DNA from: Schistosoma mansoni
Lineage: Eukaryota; Platyhelminthes; Trematoda; Strigeidida; Schistosomatidae
Length of the DNA stretch: 64,000 nt
Direction: 5' to 3'
NCBI RefSeq assembly: GCF_000237925.1
Contig: NW_017385989.1
Coordinates: 434,001-498,000 of the forward strand
Shown here: positions 1 to 11,339 of the stretch, piece after piece
How the letters are laid out: every line of letters starts with the position of its first letter
How positions within the stretch are numbered: position 1 is the first letter of the stretch
The notes under the pieces: model-generated
Seen by the model: only the letters and a program-made list of their open reading frames with translations
Told to the model about the DNA's origin: nothing
Databases searched by the model: none
Translations under genes and position numbers: made by a program

Positions 1-57
1 ACAAATCTCAACATGAATCTTTTATCAGAAGAGGTTTTCTGGAGATTTCAGTAAATT

Positions 58-195
58 CCTAGTTGAAATCACGAGTCCATTGAAGCTAGACCACCATGGA
101 AGACCTGGATCATGGATGCGCACTGCTGAGGAGTCCCAAAATAGGACGAAACAGCCATTTTCCATGGTGATCTAGCTTCAATTGACTCATGATTT
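58..195 (+). ncRNA. Foldback pair of hammerhead SINE ends
   Basis: 58-105 is a minus-strand SINE 3' end (gttgaaatcacgagtccatt). 106-195 is a plus-strand one with a hammerhead at 119-160: CTGAGGA and GAAA present, but stem III is acagccat and the cleavage triplet ATT, so it should not cleave. Together they form an imperfect palindrome. Confidence 0.6.
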
Positions 196-484
196 CAACT
201 ATAAATCTTTTAAGTTTAAAATCATCAACGATTATTTCATAGACAAATTTTATTGACAAAAAGTAAAATTAAATTTTCTTAAAAGTCAATTTTAATTTCC
301 TTTTTTTAATTAAAAACAACAAAAAAAGTATTACATAATCAGTTCATCTAAATGAAATTTGATTGATTACTATTTCTATTAATTAATTAATTATCAGAAA
401 AGGGTTTTGTGGAGATTTTAATAATTTTATATAGTTGAAAGCGTGAGTCAATTGAATCTAGACCACCATGGAAAACTTGGGAGA

Positions 485-535
485 ACTGGACGGCCGTTTC
501 GTTTTATTGTGGGGCTCCTCATCAGTGCGCTCCAT
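485..535 (-). ncRNA. Degenerate hammerhead ribozyme, type B
   Basis: Minus strand: an altered CTGATGAGGA core with two extra bases, damaged stem II, GAAA, and intact acggccgt stem III with GTC. Probably inactive. Confidence 0.5.
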
Positions 536-547
536 AAGTTATTTCCT

Positions 548-880
548 GTAGTTCTAGTGAGAAGCAGTAACCAGTGGAGTTCAACGAGGTCTGTTGAGAG
601 ATATCAACTCACTGAAGACATTGGTGAAATGGTTGCTCAATTTCTTGGATTGGTTGAAGTTAGACATTAACACCGTTTGATACCGGCCAGTTCAGTGGTC
701 TATCGGTTAAGTGCTCTGGCGCGAGACCGATAGTCCTGGGTTCGAATCTCGAGAAGCGGAATCGTTGATGCACACTACTGAGGAGTCCTACAATAGGACG
801 AAACGGCTGTCCAGCGCTTCCACGTATTCCATGGTGGTCTCGCTTCAATTCATTCATGATTTCAACTATATAAAATTAAT
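548..880 (+). mobile_element. tRNA-derived SINE with hammerhead ribozyme (type B)
   Basis: A leader segment (agttctagtgagaagcagt) is followed by a tRNA-like head with box A-like cagtggtctatcggttaag and box B ggttcgaat. A hammerhead (770-820) follows, then the conserved 3' end tcatgatttcaactat. The unit is preceded by an inverted piece of the same family (410-547). Confidence 0.8.
770..820 (+). ncRNA. Hammerhead ribozyme, type B
   Basis: CTGAGGA (778-784), stem II agtcc/ggac, GAAA (800-803), near-palindromic stem III acggctgt and cleavage triplet GTC ending at 811. Stem I cact/agcg is imperfect. All core bases are present. Confidence 0.7.
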
Positions 881-1518
881 TCACTAATTAATGTTGACAC
901 ATTGTGATTTCAATATTTATTTTATTTTTTTGATGGATAAAAGATTAAAAAGAAAATTAGGTGGTCATTTTCTCTTTTTTTTCTCTTTTTGCTGTTGGTG
1001 GTGGTGGTTTTGGGTAAGTCTAGAGAACAAAAAATGGAGGGGGGGGCAAAAATATGAGTAATTTAATTAAAGTTAATACTCCATAGAGAATTAGAAAAAA
1101 AATTTTTTTCTCAGATGAAGAGTCTCAGTTCAACGATTTTTTTGTTGTTGCCTTTTTTTTCTTTTTTTTTGTTTTATTAAACTAGAAACTGGATTGTAAC
1201 AAAAAAATAATCCATTAAATATTTAATTTTTTTTATAAAAAATAATATCACTTCTCTTCTAATATCCAAGTGTGATGATTTGAGTAAGAAAAATAAGTAG
1301 GTTAACATTGATAAACCATTGTAGATCATCAACGTTGATGATCTATGTCGAATGGTTGGAGACCTACTCGAGTTAGACAGGAACGGTGTGACGAACAAGC
1401 TAACTTCGAAGTCACACCTCGCGATCAGCAGCTTACGTAGATTACCCCATCGACGTATCAAGGGACCATGGATGTTCTCAAAAACTGTACAACACAAAGG
1501 ACGTTATTACAGGAATAT

Positions 1519-2045
1519 TTATTTATTTATTTAAACACATAGATATTGGTACAAGGAAGCACCAGATATATATGCGCCACACAAATCTCATTCGAATTGT
1601 GTGAGGGCTGTGATACTGCCCAGGTGGCCAAACTGAAGCAGGTGGTTTTCTTAAGGGACCGCACCTGGAGCCTTCGACCTAAAGGTCTATTCCACAAGGC
1701 AGTGGAGCATCGTGAGAAGATGCAGTCCCATGGTAGATGGTGACCAACGATTGGTTCATATGCCATTTGTTCCCTCAGGATACTGGAGCGAGCCCATGTG
1801 CACCATTGGTTTGGAATCAGGGTTTTCCAACTCCCCTAGGTGGACTCGCCGTGTCCACCGACCCGGTTAAAGCGCCGGACATTTGCTTTTCGTCCTCTCA
1901 ATTTCGTAAACAACAGTAATGCCACGAGAAGGCAGTGAGTAGGACTTCCCTATCAGAGGCTATATATTCGCTTGGCCATTTGAGAGCATTTGGAGAGGGA
2001 GAGCGTTTTCTCTCCACTCTCGGCCGTACCAGGGCACTTGGGGGC
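1519..2045 (-). mobile_element. 0.5-kb non-autonomous retroposon, full copy
   Basis: On the minus strand it starts gcccccaagtgccc and ends with ttgtaccaatatctatgtgt and an (aaat)n tail. Near-identical 13-base target duplications attacaggaatat (1506-1518) and attacaggagtat (2046-2058) bound it. No tRNA-like boxes recognised. Other copies: 16568-17082, 30390-30914, 31688-32107, 36735-37178, and stubs at 33871-33930 and 37462-37526. Confidence 0.7.
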
Positions 2046-3169
2046 ATTACAGGAGTATATTAGTTGAAGTAGATACAAGCGAAAGTAGAACCAATGCCGC
2101 ATGGGCCAGTCCATGGAGTATGATTAACTGATACGCGTTGATTGTCCTTGCTCCTGACTGGGATCGCTGATCTATTCGATATTTAGTGACCCAACTGCTG
2201 GATGATTTATCTAGGGTTCAGTGACATTTCACTGGCCCTACATTACTTTAATTTCTACATTAAACGAAATGAATTCCTAACAATATGTATTTGTATATAG
2301 ATATGTATCCATAGTCTGTTAAATGCTTAATTTAGCAATATTGTAATGAACGATATCCCAATAGTTATTGAATACAAAACTATAGAATACCTGAATAAAA
2401 TATGAGAACCAAACAGTAAATAATTCGCATAATTGAAAGCATGAGTCAATTGAAGCTAGACCATCAAGGAAAACCTGGAAGCACTGGACGGTCGTTTCAA
2501 CTATGTAAATACTAAATTTCCACAAAAACCCCTTCTGAGTAAATAATTCATTTGTAAAGTGTCAATCAATTGTCCTAGATTTCACTGTTTCTTCGTTTCC
2601 ACACCAAACACCCTTTATTCTCGTTCTGTTTTCTTCGATCTTCTTAACCTTCTGCCTCCAGCCATTTCGCTTTCGATTGATGATACAAACTACTTATATC
2701 TGCCAACATCAGTAGCATATCACAATATCGTAAGAAAAATCTATTTTTAATTTATTCAAGTCTATAAACAAAATGTACAAATGAATCGTTTAAAAAAAAC
2801 TATATAAGAACTAATTATTTGTTAATATTTAATACTGATAGATAGTTTGTGTTGTACCGATACATTTTCCTGATGAACTTCATGTATTTGAAAGGTAGAA
2901 ATCACAAGAGTCCACTTCCCTGAAAGCTCCAGACAACATTATCCATTAGATCTATTCATATGATTTTTAAAGTCTAGGTAATTACTACCTTATTTTCTTG
3001 ATGTTTACCATCTCTACAGATAAACGCAATCACTACCACTTCAATATTTTAAGTAATCAATGTCTATTATTTAGTAGTATGTTATATTTCAGTTTAAATA
3101 AGATGGTAAGCAACTGATAAGAAACTATAAAGTAAAATGAATAAAGACTATTCCATACCAATTGTTTTT

Positions 3170-3345
3170 ATTATCAGAAAGAGTTTTGTGAAGATTTCAG
3201 TATTTTACATAATTGAAATCATGAGTTAATTGAAGCTAGACCACCATTGAAAACCTGGAAGCACTGGACGGCCGTTTCGTCCTATTACGGGACTCCTCAG
3301 TAGTGTGCATCCACGATCTGAAATCTCCACAAAACCCCTTCTGAT
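3170..3345 (-). mobile_element. Hammerhead SINE 3' part, inverted (ribozyme 3261-3308)
   Basis: Minus-strand type B unit: CTGAGGA, stem II gtcc/ggac, GAAA, acggccgt, GTC. Stem I has one mismatch. It lies back to back with the full plus-strand copy that follows. Confidence 0.7.
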
Positions 3346-3379
3346 TATAATCAAATGCTCATTAGTGACTGACTTCAAG

Positions 3380-3718
3380 ATACATGTCCTGGAGTTCTAG
3401 TGGGAAGCAGTAACCAGTGGAGTTCAATCAAGTCTGTTGTCAGACAACAACTCTCTGAAGACAATTGGTGAATGGTTACTCAAAAAATTCGTGGATCGTG
3501 AAGTTAGACATTAACACCCTTGGATTCCGGCCGGCTCAGTGGTCTATAGATTAAGTGCTCTGGCTCGAGACTGGTAGGTCCTGGGTTCGAATCTCGCGAG
3601 TGCGGGATCGTGGATGCGCACTGCTGAGGAGTCCAATAGTAGGACGAAACGGCCGTCCAGTGCTTCCAGGTTTTCCATGGTGGTTTAGCTTCAATTGACT
3701 CATGATTTCAACTATGAA
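3380..3718 (+). mobile_element. tRNA-derived SINE with intact hammerhead (type B)
   Basis: Leader (gttctagtgggaagcagtaa), tRNA-like head with ggctcagtggtctata and gggttcgaatc, ribozyme 3618-3663, then the 3' end tcatgatttcaactatg. One of the best-preserved copies in the window. Confidence 0.82.
3618..3663 (+). ncRNA. Hammerhead ribozyme, type B, perfect core
   Basis: Stem I GCACTG pairs with CAGTGC (6 bp). CTGAGGA is at 3624-3630; stem II is GTCC/GGAC; GAAA is at 3646-3649; stem III is palindromic acggccgt; predicted cleavage is after C3657 (GTC). Every invariant residue of the hammerhead core is present. Confidence 0.85.
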
Positions 3719-3805
3719 AAAATTGTTTTTATTATTCTGTTCAGACTGTCAAAGAGAACTACATGCATGAAATCAGTGATATTCAATGAAAATTAAATGT
3801 ACTTA

Positions 3806-5540
3806 CTTATTTACTTACGCCTGTTACCACTCATAGATGAGTATGGGCCGCCTACCAGCATTCTCCATCAAACTCTGTCCTGAAAAATCATTTATGGTTC
3901 TTTCTACTTGCTATTTATCCTTTTCATGTCTGCTTTCAATTATTGACACAGTGTGTTTCTGGGCCTTCCTCCCTTCCGTTTCCCTTCAGGATTCCAAGTT
4001 AGCGCTTAACTCGTGATGCAGGGTTGACATCGGATTTCGGTGGCCCAGTTTGTCGACGGAGCTATGGAGGTCAGCGAGCCGCAAACTCGATATTTTGACT
4101 GAGAGCGTGGCATAGAACACAGAGAAGAAGAAAGTAGAACGGCGAGCAGAACCATCTCAAGAATGACTGCTTTAAAGGGGGAACGAGTATAGTGTATGCT
4201 ACTGATGTCGACAGATATAAGTAGTATGTGTCATCAATCGAAAGTGAAATGAATGGAGGCAGAAGATCAAAGAGAACGAGAACAGAGGATGATTAGTATG
4301 GAAAAGAAAGAACAGGGAAGTATGAGACGATTGATTGACATTTTGCGAATGAAGCATTTACTGTTTGGTTCTCAGATTTTATTGTCGTTCACTACGCTTG
4401 TACTGACAGTAGTGCGATGCATCTGCAGTTTTCACATTTGCTCAGGTCTCCTTTCTTTGATATCTTGATGAGATAACCTGCTCTTCATTCCGTCGGCACA
4501 CTTTTCTCTTCCCAAATCTCTCTGAATAGAGTGTGGAACATGTCTTCAGTTACTTTTCTGTCTGACTTTAGTGTTTCTACTGATATATTGTCAGGTCCTA
4601 TTAATTTCTCACTCTTCATTTGTGTGATGGACGGCCAACCTGACTTCTTCGATAGTTGATAGAGTGACTTCTATAGGAAGGTTTTTAGGTGCTGCTTCGA
4701 TAGATTAAATATAGCTGGCTTTTTCAACATCTCCTCAATGTGCTCCCCCCAGCTCTTCTTCTGTCCTTGAATCTAAATGATTGGCTTTCCCTCCTTGTCC
4801 CTGACCGGTCTTTCTGGTTTACGATATTTTCCTCTCAGTTCCTTCGTTGTGTTATATAGTTGTTTCATATTACTTTCTACTTGTCAGCTCTAATGCTCTT
4901 CTTCACTTCCTTTTTCGCTTCTGTGTATTCAGCTTGTGCTTTGACTTTCTCTGCTCGTGTTCGACTGTCGTTAATTGCTGTCTTCTTGTTCTTCCTTTCT
5001 TCAATCTTGTCCAGGGTTCCCATAGAGATCCATTCATCATGATGATGCTTTTTGTCGCTTCGTGGCACCTCCTGCCACGTTGAAGGTAGTGCTTCTTTGA
5101 TGTCTTTCCGGTTGTCTTCTATAGTAGTTCCATCTTCTTTGAGTAGATCCTGTAAGGCTTATAACCTGTTGTTGAGAGCTATCTTGAACTGGTTGGGTTT
5201 GTGAGTATCTCGAAGGAAGGCTGTATTGAATCATAGTAATTCTGTTTCCCCAGTTCTCCATTGCTTCTTTGTGGAAGAATATTGTGCCGCCTAAAGCCAT
5301 TTAGTTGAATGCATATAAGTTTGCAAATCTCTCACCATCCTCGGTCGTTTCTCCCAGTCACTATATGTCGTCCCATGATATTTTCACACCCGATACCGTC
5401 CATTCTGACTTTAAAATTAGATGTAGGGTTTTGTAGCTCTAGATCTGACTCCAGTAACATCGTATAACTGATTGTTATTAAAATGATTGCTGTCGAAATA
5501 TGCATCCTGAATATTCTCGTATATAATCATCGACTTAACT
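3806..5540 (-). pseudogene. RTE fragment (same family as the one at 44206)
   Basis: It starts at the (taag)n tail (3806-3822) and runs to the minus strand 5' side. Recognisable pieces are the linker EERKNKKTAINDSRTRAEK, AQAEYTEAKKEVKKSIR and VRDKEGKPIIQ, then SEKLIGPDNIS-type RT start. The RT core is largely deleted. It joins 3' UTR sequence gcctgttaccactcatagat that is shared with the 45.7-kb copy. Confidence 0.65.
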
Positions 5541-6099
5541 CGCGTTAGTGAGTAACGGAATTAAATAAGCCAAATACAAGAATGAGGTTTGAATAGGTAT
5601 ATTTCATACAGTCGTTGATCCAAACAGACGACTAAAGAAACGAAGTAAAACAAAATGATACATGGTGGAGATGGCGTGTAAGTCAACTCACTTTAGACAA
5701 GAGTGAATCGATATCTATAGTCAGACAAAAATAAGTTACAGACATGTCATGTGTAAGATAAGAAATGCAAACACATAAGCTCACATAAAAACAGTCAAGG
5801 GTGATAAGCCAATAATTAACAAGGTCAAAATGTGACTCGAGAAGGGTGAATAAATTAGCTTGTCCGGAAGCCAGAATAAACTATGCAAGCTTGACATTGC
5901 AGCCGAAACTAGGAGTTCCATTTTTATAGCAAGTTATCCAAGAGCTAAGTGAATATATGGTTATATTGGAAGCGCTTTCAATGTGGAATCAAATAATGAC
6001 ATTGAGAACCAAAGTTACTACGATCATCTATTTAATATTAATTCAAATAACATATTTTCCAGGAATATAGTTTTCTGTTGAATTATGGCCAACCATTGA
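5541..6099. other. No gene seen
   Basis: AT-rich sequence between two RTE fragments. No open frame with recognisable content and no copy elsewhere in the window. Confidence 0.5.
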
Positions 6100-8880
6100 T
6101 ACCATCTTGACTATGTGGTCGGGCTTGCCTTTCGTGATGAATCAATCGAGCTATACTGTCTGAAACAATCCCTCCTGAAGGTCCTATCGTGCCGACAAAT
6201 CGGTTGAAGAGCGATAATACTAAAAGCAGCAAACCCAAGGTCCGAGAGAGAAGTTGTATTGCTGACCGTAGAGAAGTGTGACGGCAGTAAGGTGATTCCC
6301 TCGAACAACCAGCATAAAGCGATGCTTCGTTCCCACAAGCAAGGGTGAGGTTAGAAAGGGTCGACCCCAAAAATACACACCTCACCTTACCCCACGGATC
6401 TCCGTCCCCCGCGGTGTGGGCGACCGGGAAGTGATAACCGCCCTCATACCTCTAACAACATTCAAAATCACTGTATTCATATTGGAGTGTATAAAACACT
6501 GTCCCAGGTCTACTAAAACCTCGCTCCAAACTACACATTGAAGCCTTCAACATACGCACGCTATGTCAAATCGGCCAACAGGTCTCCTTGGCTAAAACCC
6601 TAGAATATCGTAACATTGATGTATGCTGTGTCTCCTAGACATATACAAGATCCTAATTTTGTCATTCACTTGACCGCACCTCGACAAAACGAAGAGCCGA
6701 CGAGATACACCCTCCGTTTATCTGGCGACCCGATGGCTAGTTCTTGTGGACTGGCCGGTGCAGGCACAGCATTAAGTACGAGGGCAGGACAAGCACTATT
6801 AGAATGGATCCCTGTTAACAGTCACCTATGTGTTGTTCGGTTAAACGGCTCCGTAAAAACTCGGAAGGATAGTGACACACTTCGTTGCCTTTTCGTCGTT
6901 TCTGCCTACGCTCCCACTGACTCCAGCCCGGATGAAATGAAAGATGAATTTTACAGACAGCCTTCCGAACTTTTTCAAAAAGCTAGACATAGTACTCGTA
7001 GCAGGTGACTTTAATACCCAAGCAGGTAGCTTAAACCCATCAGAAAGACATTTAGGTGGGTATTTTAGTATTGCGGCTCAGAGAACAGATAATGGTGACC
7101 GTCTTCTGAAACTATGCTCAGATAATTATTTATTTCTGGCAGACACTAATTTAAAGCATAAGGAGAGACATCGTCTAACATGGTGGGGACCCCCTGCACC
7201 AAACCAACGATGGACTCAAATAGACCGTATTGCCATCAGTCATTGTTGAAGAGGCTCGATAGAATACTGCTTCTTGTTCTGGAGTACATGGTTAGACTCT
7301 GATTATGCTCTAATACGAGTACTCTTTTGCTTGCACCTCACTGAACGCAGAGAAACCACACTAAGAAGACCCATTAGAATCGAACTGAGGGACGAGAAAG
7401 CCAAAAGTAGATTCCAGGAACAACCGAGGTCACACTTTTGTAGTTCTGAAAACGAGTCTATTACACTGTTGGACTCTCGTAAACTTATCCCTCCAGGCTA
7501 CCAACGCGATGAGAAGCGAAAATAAACAAGACCTAAGTTAACCAAAAGTCTAAGGAACGACTGCGAGCAGTGGTGGGCAACGAAAGCAATAGAGATGGAA
7601 AAGGCATTGGCTGTATGTAACACCAAACAGCTTTCCAGACTAATAAAAGAAACTGGAATTAAGAAGTCAATTGCAAGTGAGACAATCTCAGAAAAAGAGG
7701 ACACTTATCTGCTCTCAGCCCAGACATTTAGAACAATGAGCAGAACACTTTAAGGAGCAGTTTAGCTGACCTCTAGTTACTCTACAGTTACCCACCATTC
7801 CCAAACAGCCTGAATGGAACATTGAAGTAGGCCCCCCGACCCTACCTGAAGTTCAAAAGGCTGTAACTAATCTGAAACGAGAAAGAACAGCTGGTCCAGA
7901 TGGATTAACTCCAGAGGTCTTCAAACATTGTGGTTCAGTTTTAGCGATTGGGTTGACTAATATTTTGGCTAAAATCTGGTAGTTGGACGTAATCCCATCT
8001 GACTGGTCACAATCACTGATTGTCCCAATATATAAGAAGGGATCGAAACCATCGTGTGATAACCATAGAGGGATTAGTTTGACTAATATAGCATCTACAA
8101 TACTTGCCTCAATAACTATCACATGCCTAGCAAAGACTCGTGAACTCCAAACACGAGAAAATCAGGCTAAGACCTAGTCGTGACTGCATCGACCACGTAC
8201 TCACAATTCATCAGATCTTAAAATACAAGCATTTTTGTCGGCATCCGACAACGATAGTTTTTCTTGACTTAAAAGTAGAATTTGACTCTGTAGTACGAGA
8301 GGTCCTGTGGCAGTGTCTGTCATTGTAAGGTGTGCGCCAGAAGTACATAAAGCTTGTGAAGGCTTTTTGCTCGAACACTACCAGTCGAGTGGGAGCTTAT
8401 GGCGAACTGTCGTCTGGTTTCGCAACCTCAAGTGGTGTCCGACAATGTTGTCCACAATCCCCATTTTTGTTTAACTTCATCATAGACGTACATCTGGAAA
8501 TAAGGTTCTCGTCGTTTGAATTTCCAGGAATTGATCTTTTACTAGGAGATCAACTTATTGAATTAGAATACTTAGACGACGCTGACAAAATGCAGAGTCT
8601 TTTGTTAACACTGAGTAATAACTCCAGAATGTTTGGGATACGTTTCTTCTCCTCTAAATGCGAGTTGTTGCTTCAGGACTGATCTGCTTCAACATCTGAA
8701 CTAAGGATAGGGAGTGAAGTAGTCGAACGCGTGGACAACTTCACTTATCTTGGAAGTCTGATCAGCCCTAATGGTTTGGTGTTTGACGAAATCTCAGCAC
8801 AGATTCAAAAAGCTCGTTTGGCTTTTGCCAACTTACGTGACCTATAGCGAAGATGAGATATCCGTCTATCGATTAAGGGA
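6100..8880 (+). pseudogene. SR2-like RTE retrotransposon, decayed but nearly full length
   Basis: 5' UTR-like part (6100-6560) shared with 13821-14390. The APE endonuclease follows in two frames (FVVSAYAPTD, VAGDFNTQAGSL, DNYLFLADTNLKH and WWGPPAPNQRWTQIDRIA), then RT pieces in three frames (LIVPIYKKGSKPSCDNHRGI, FLDLKVEFDS, GVRQCCPQSPFLFNF). The active-site block is altered to EYLDDADK. The C-terminal part reads FTYLGSLISPNGLV near 8740 and stops near 8880. Many stops; inactive. Confidence 0.8.
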
Positions 8881-8939
8881 ATTAGATAAAATGTTTAAAT
8901 ATTACTTATACTATTTAGAGTAGGCAAAACAAAATAACG

Positions 8940-9290
8940 AAAAAGTACCATGTGCTCACTAGTGACAATTCTCGGAGTTCTAATGAGAAGCTGTGACGGG
9001 TGTAAGTCAGTTACCCACTGAAGACAATGGAAGATGGTCACGCAATATCATGGATTGAGTGAAATTATACATTAACATCATTGAAACCTGACTCAATGGT
9101 TTACAGGTTAAGCATTCGTGAGCAAGATCAAAGGTCCTGGATTAAAATTTCACGTGAGGAATTAGGGATATGCACAGCTGAATAGTCCCATACTAAGATA
9201 AAACGGCTGTCCAGTGCTTTCAGGTTTTTAATGATGGTCTAACATTGATTCGTTCATGACCTCAATAAAAACTCAGCAATCTCCACAACC
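8940..9290 (+). mobile_element. Degenerate hammerhead SINE (type B)
   Basis: Leader, tRNA-like head and ribozyme region are all recognisable, but the core is CTGAATA with a disrupted stem II and GATAAAA, so it is inactive. The right end runs into ttcatgacctcaataa. Confidence 0.6.
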
Positions 9291-9527
9291 CTATACTGAT
9301 GATAAAATATAGTTGCAACCCAATGTTTTATTGTATCATGTGGCATTTAAGAAAATGATTTCGAATCTCTTAAACATCATATAACTAGTCATGAGTGTTA
9401 ATAATAGTTACTTGGATCAAGATTAGCTTCATTTTTGACAAGCCACATGATTATTGATGTTATTACTATGCAGAGCATAAGGATCTGTACTTCTTGAACT
9501 GTTTAATATTTACATTTCGAGAGATTT

Positions 9528-9830
9528 TATTATTATTATTATTATTAGCTTTATTCAATATTATATTTTTGGTACAATATAGAATTCTCAGCACAAAGTA
9601 CTTCAACAAGTTTCCGTTTCTTACTTCTTCGTCCTTCCTGACGATGAATATTGAGTGATCGCCAGTTAGAACTTAGCCCAGTCAATCGACATCTGGATAA
9701 TGTATATTCTTCTCGCTGCATATTGCCAGAAACCACGATATCTCTGATTAAGCCTTCTGTAACCTTTGCAGTGAAAGGTCTTACACTTTTCAGAAACGCA
9801 CCTGAATAAGTTGTGCGATTAATAGGCATA
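9528..9830 (-). repeat. Possible retroposon 3' end with (aat)n tail
   Basis: An (att)n run at 9528-9547 adjoins a 92-codon minus-strand open frame (9551-9829) ending in YQKYNIE. The layout resembles a LINE or SINE 3' end. No homolog recognised. Confidence 0.3.
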
Positions 9831-10109
9831 ATGATGTATTAAAACAAACGAAATCAGATAATTTGTTGAAATATCTAGATGACAGGAACAGGTAGCCCAG
9901 ATGTTTAAACAGGCCGCCAGTGTTGTTCGAATTTTGTTTTTAAAGACTGTCAGATGATGATTTACCTATCTGCATGACGATTTAAGAAATAACTGAAAAT
10001 GACAATAGATTTCATCAACACATTGTTATGGCTTTTGACCTGTTAATATATCACGAGATAATATCGCCAATTAGAGACACCGACTTATATGACTCATAAA
10101 ACCTGTACG

Positions 10110-10772
10110 AGCAGCCCAGCCTTCTTATTAGTCCTTTGAGGTGGTAGATTCTTGCCTAACCCAGCAGATTCAGTCTAAAACGCAAATATCAGCCTCCGTC
10201 ATATGAATCATGTATTTTAGACATACTGGGTTTATATACAAACAAACTTGACCGAATCGTACCATAAAACAGAAAATAACAACCATAAAAAATCAGGCCC
10301 AAAAGTAGCTGTGATTGTGAGTGTTACTAATAATTTGGGAATATCTTAAGAATAGTAAATCGTTGAGATAAGATGGTGGTTGGAGGTGGTCGACAGGAAA
10401 CCCTGGACCCGGGTTTCGTGCTACTTGGTACTCGTCAGCAGGATGTACCTGTAATCTTATCTCAATATATATAGTGCATGCAGTGTCGAGCCACCTAGAC
10501 TAGCGGCCACATTGCAACTTGATCGATAGCATTCGATCAGCACTAAGAAGGACTTGACACGCATGATATTGATCACCATCCAGTGATCAATCAATTGTGA
10601 ATAGTAAATGGTATAATAATAGTCAATAGGTAAAATAAAAGCTTATCATAAAAGGAATATTCATATACATATAATATAGTTACTTAATGGTTATACAATA
10701 AGAATATATATCATATTAGTCCACAAATAGATCCTAGCGGTTACCATTCACTTATTCATCGTCCGGATATAA
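10110..10772 (-). repeat. LTR-like repeat carrying a hammerhead SINE insertion
   Basis: Minus strand start tgttatatccggacg (10772), a TATA-like tatataaaccc and an aataa-rich region. It is interrupted at about 10374-10600 by the type C hammerhead repeat. No internal retrovirus-like genes, so solo. Confidence 0.55.
10401..10447 (-). ncRNA. Hammerhead ribozyme, third variant (type C)
   Basis: Minus strand: CCTG/CAGG stem I, CTGACGA, stem II gtaccaagtagcac (one mismatch), GAAA, palindromic acccgggt stem III and GTC. The host repeat (about 10374-10600) sits inside an LTR-like copy. Confidence 0.72.
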
Positions 10773-10879
10773 CACATACATTAAGCTGAAGAATGAAATA
10801 ACAAAACTACTTCGGACTAAATTCTACATAATGGAAATGATCTAAACCCTCTGAACAATCATCAACGAAAAGCCTTTTG

Positions 10880-11339
10880 TCGCCAATTTGTTATGAATTA
10901 AGAAGGGGCCGTATTGCTAATTCGTTATGAACTTATATCCGGATTTTTATCACGTGAATTACCCACCAATAGAATTACGAATTTTCTAATCTCAATACTC
11001 TGCCAATCAATGACGCTCAAGCGGTATGAGCATTCTAGTGTCCTTATTGGTCCCTTGTCCGCCTAGCCCTTCCAATTGAGTCCAAAGATACCAATTACAG
11101 CTTATGCTAAGCAGATCATTTATTTCAAGCATACTCGGTTTATATACCAGACAGACAGACCACATCACACCATAAAATAGAATATAATATTTGTACAAGA
11201 TCAGGCCAAATGTGGCTGTGAACGTGGGAGACAGTAATCAATAAACTGAATATAATTTAGGAACAGTAAATCGTATAATAATAATCCATTAATAGGTCCT
11301 GGGAGTTACCCGTACCTATGTCTTCACTAGGATATAACA
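10880..11339 (-). repeat. LTR-like repeat, second subtype
   Basis: Starts tgttatatcct on the minus strand at 11339. TATA-like tatataaaccgag and aataaatgat follow. The far end resembles 55290-55400 rather than 38800-38941. Confidence 0.55.

Noticed and set aside
680-760. tRNA gene at the box A/box B of hammerhead SINEs (also 3535, 12660, 14770, 59350)
   Set aside because: The heads keep promoter-like boxes but do not fold into a full cloverleaf with a proper acceptor stem, and the same sequence recurs with hammerhead tails, so they are SINE heads.
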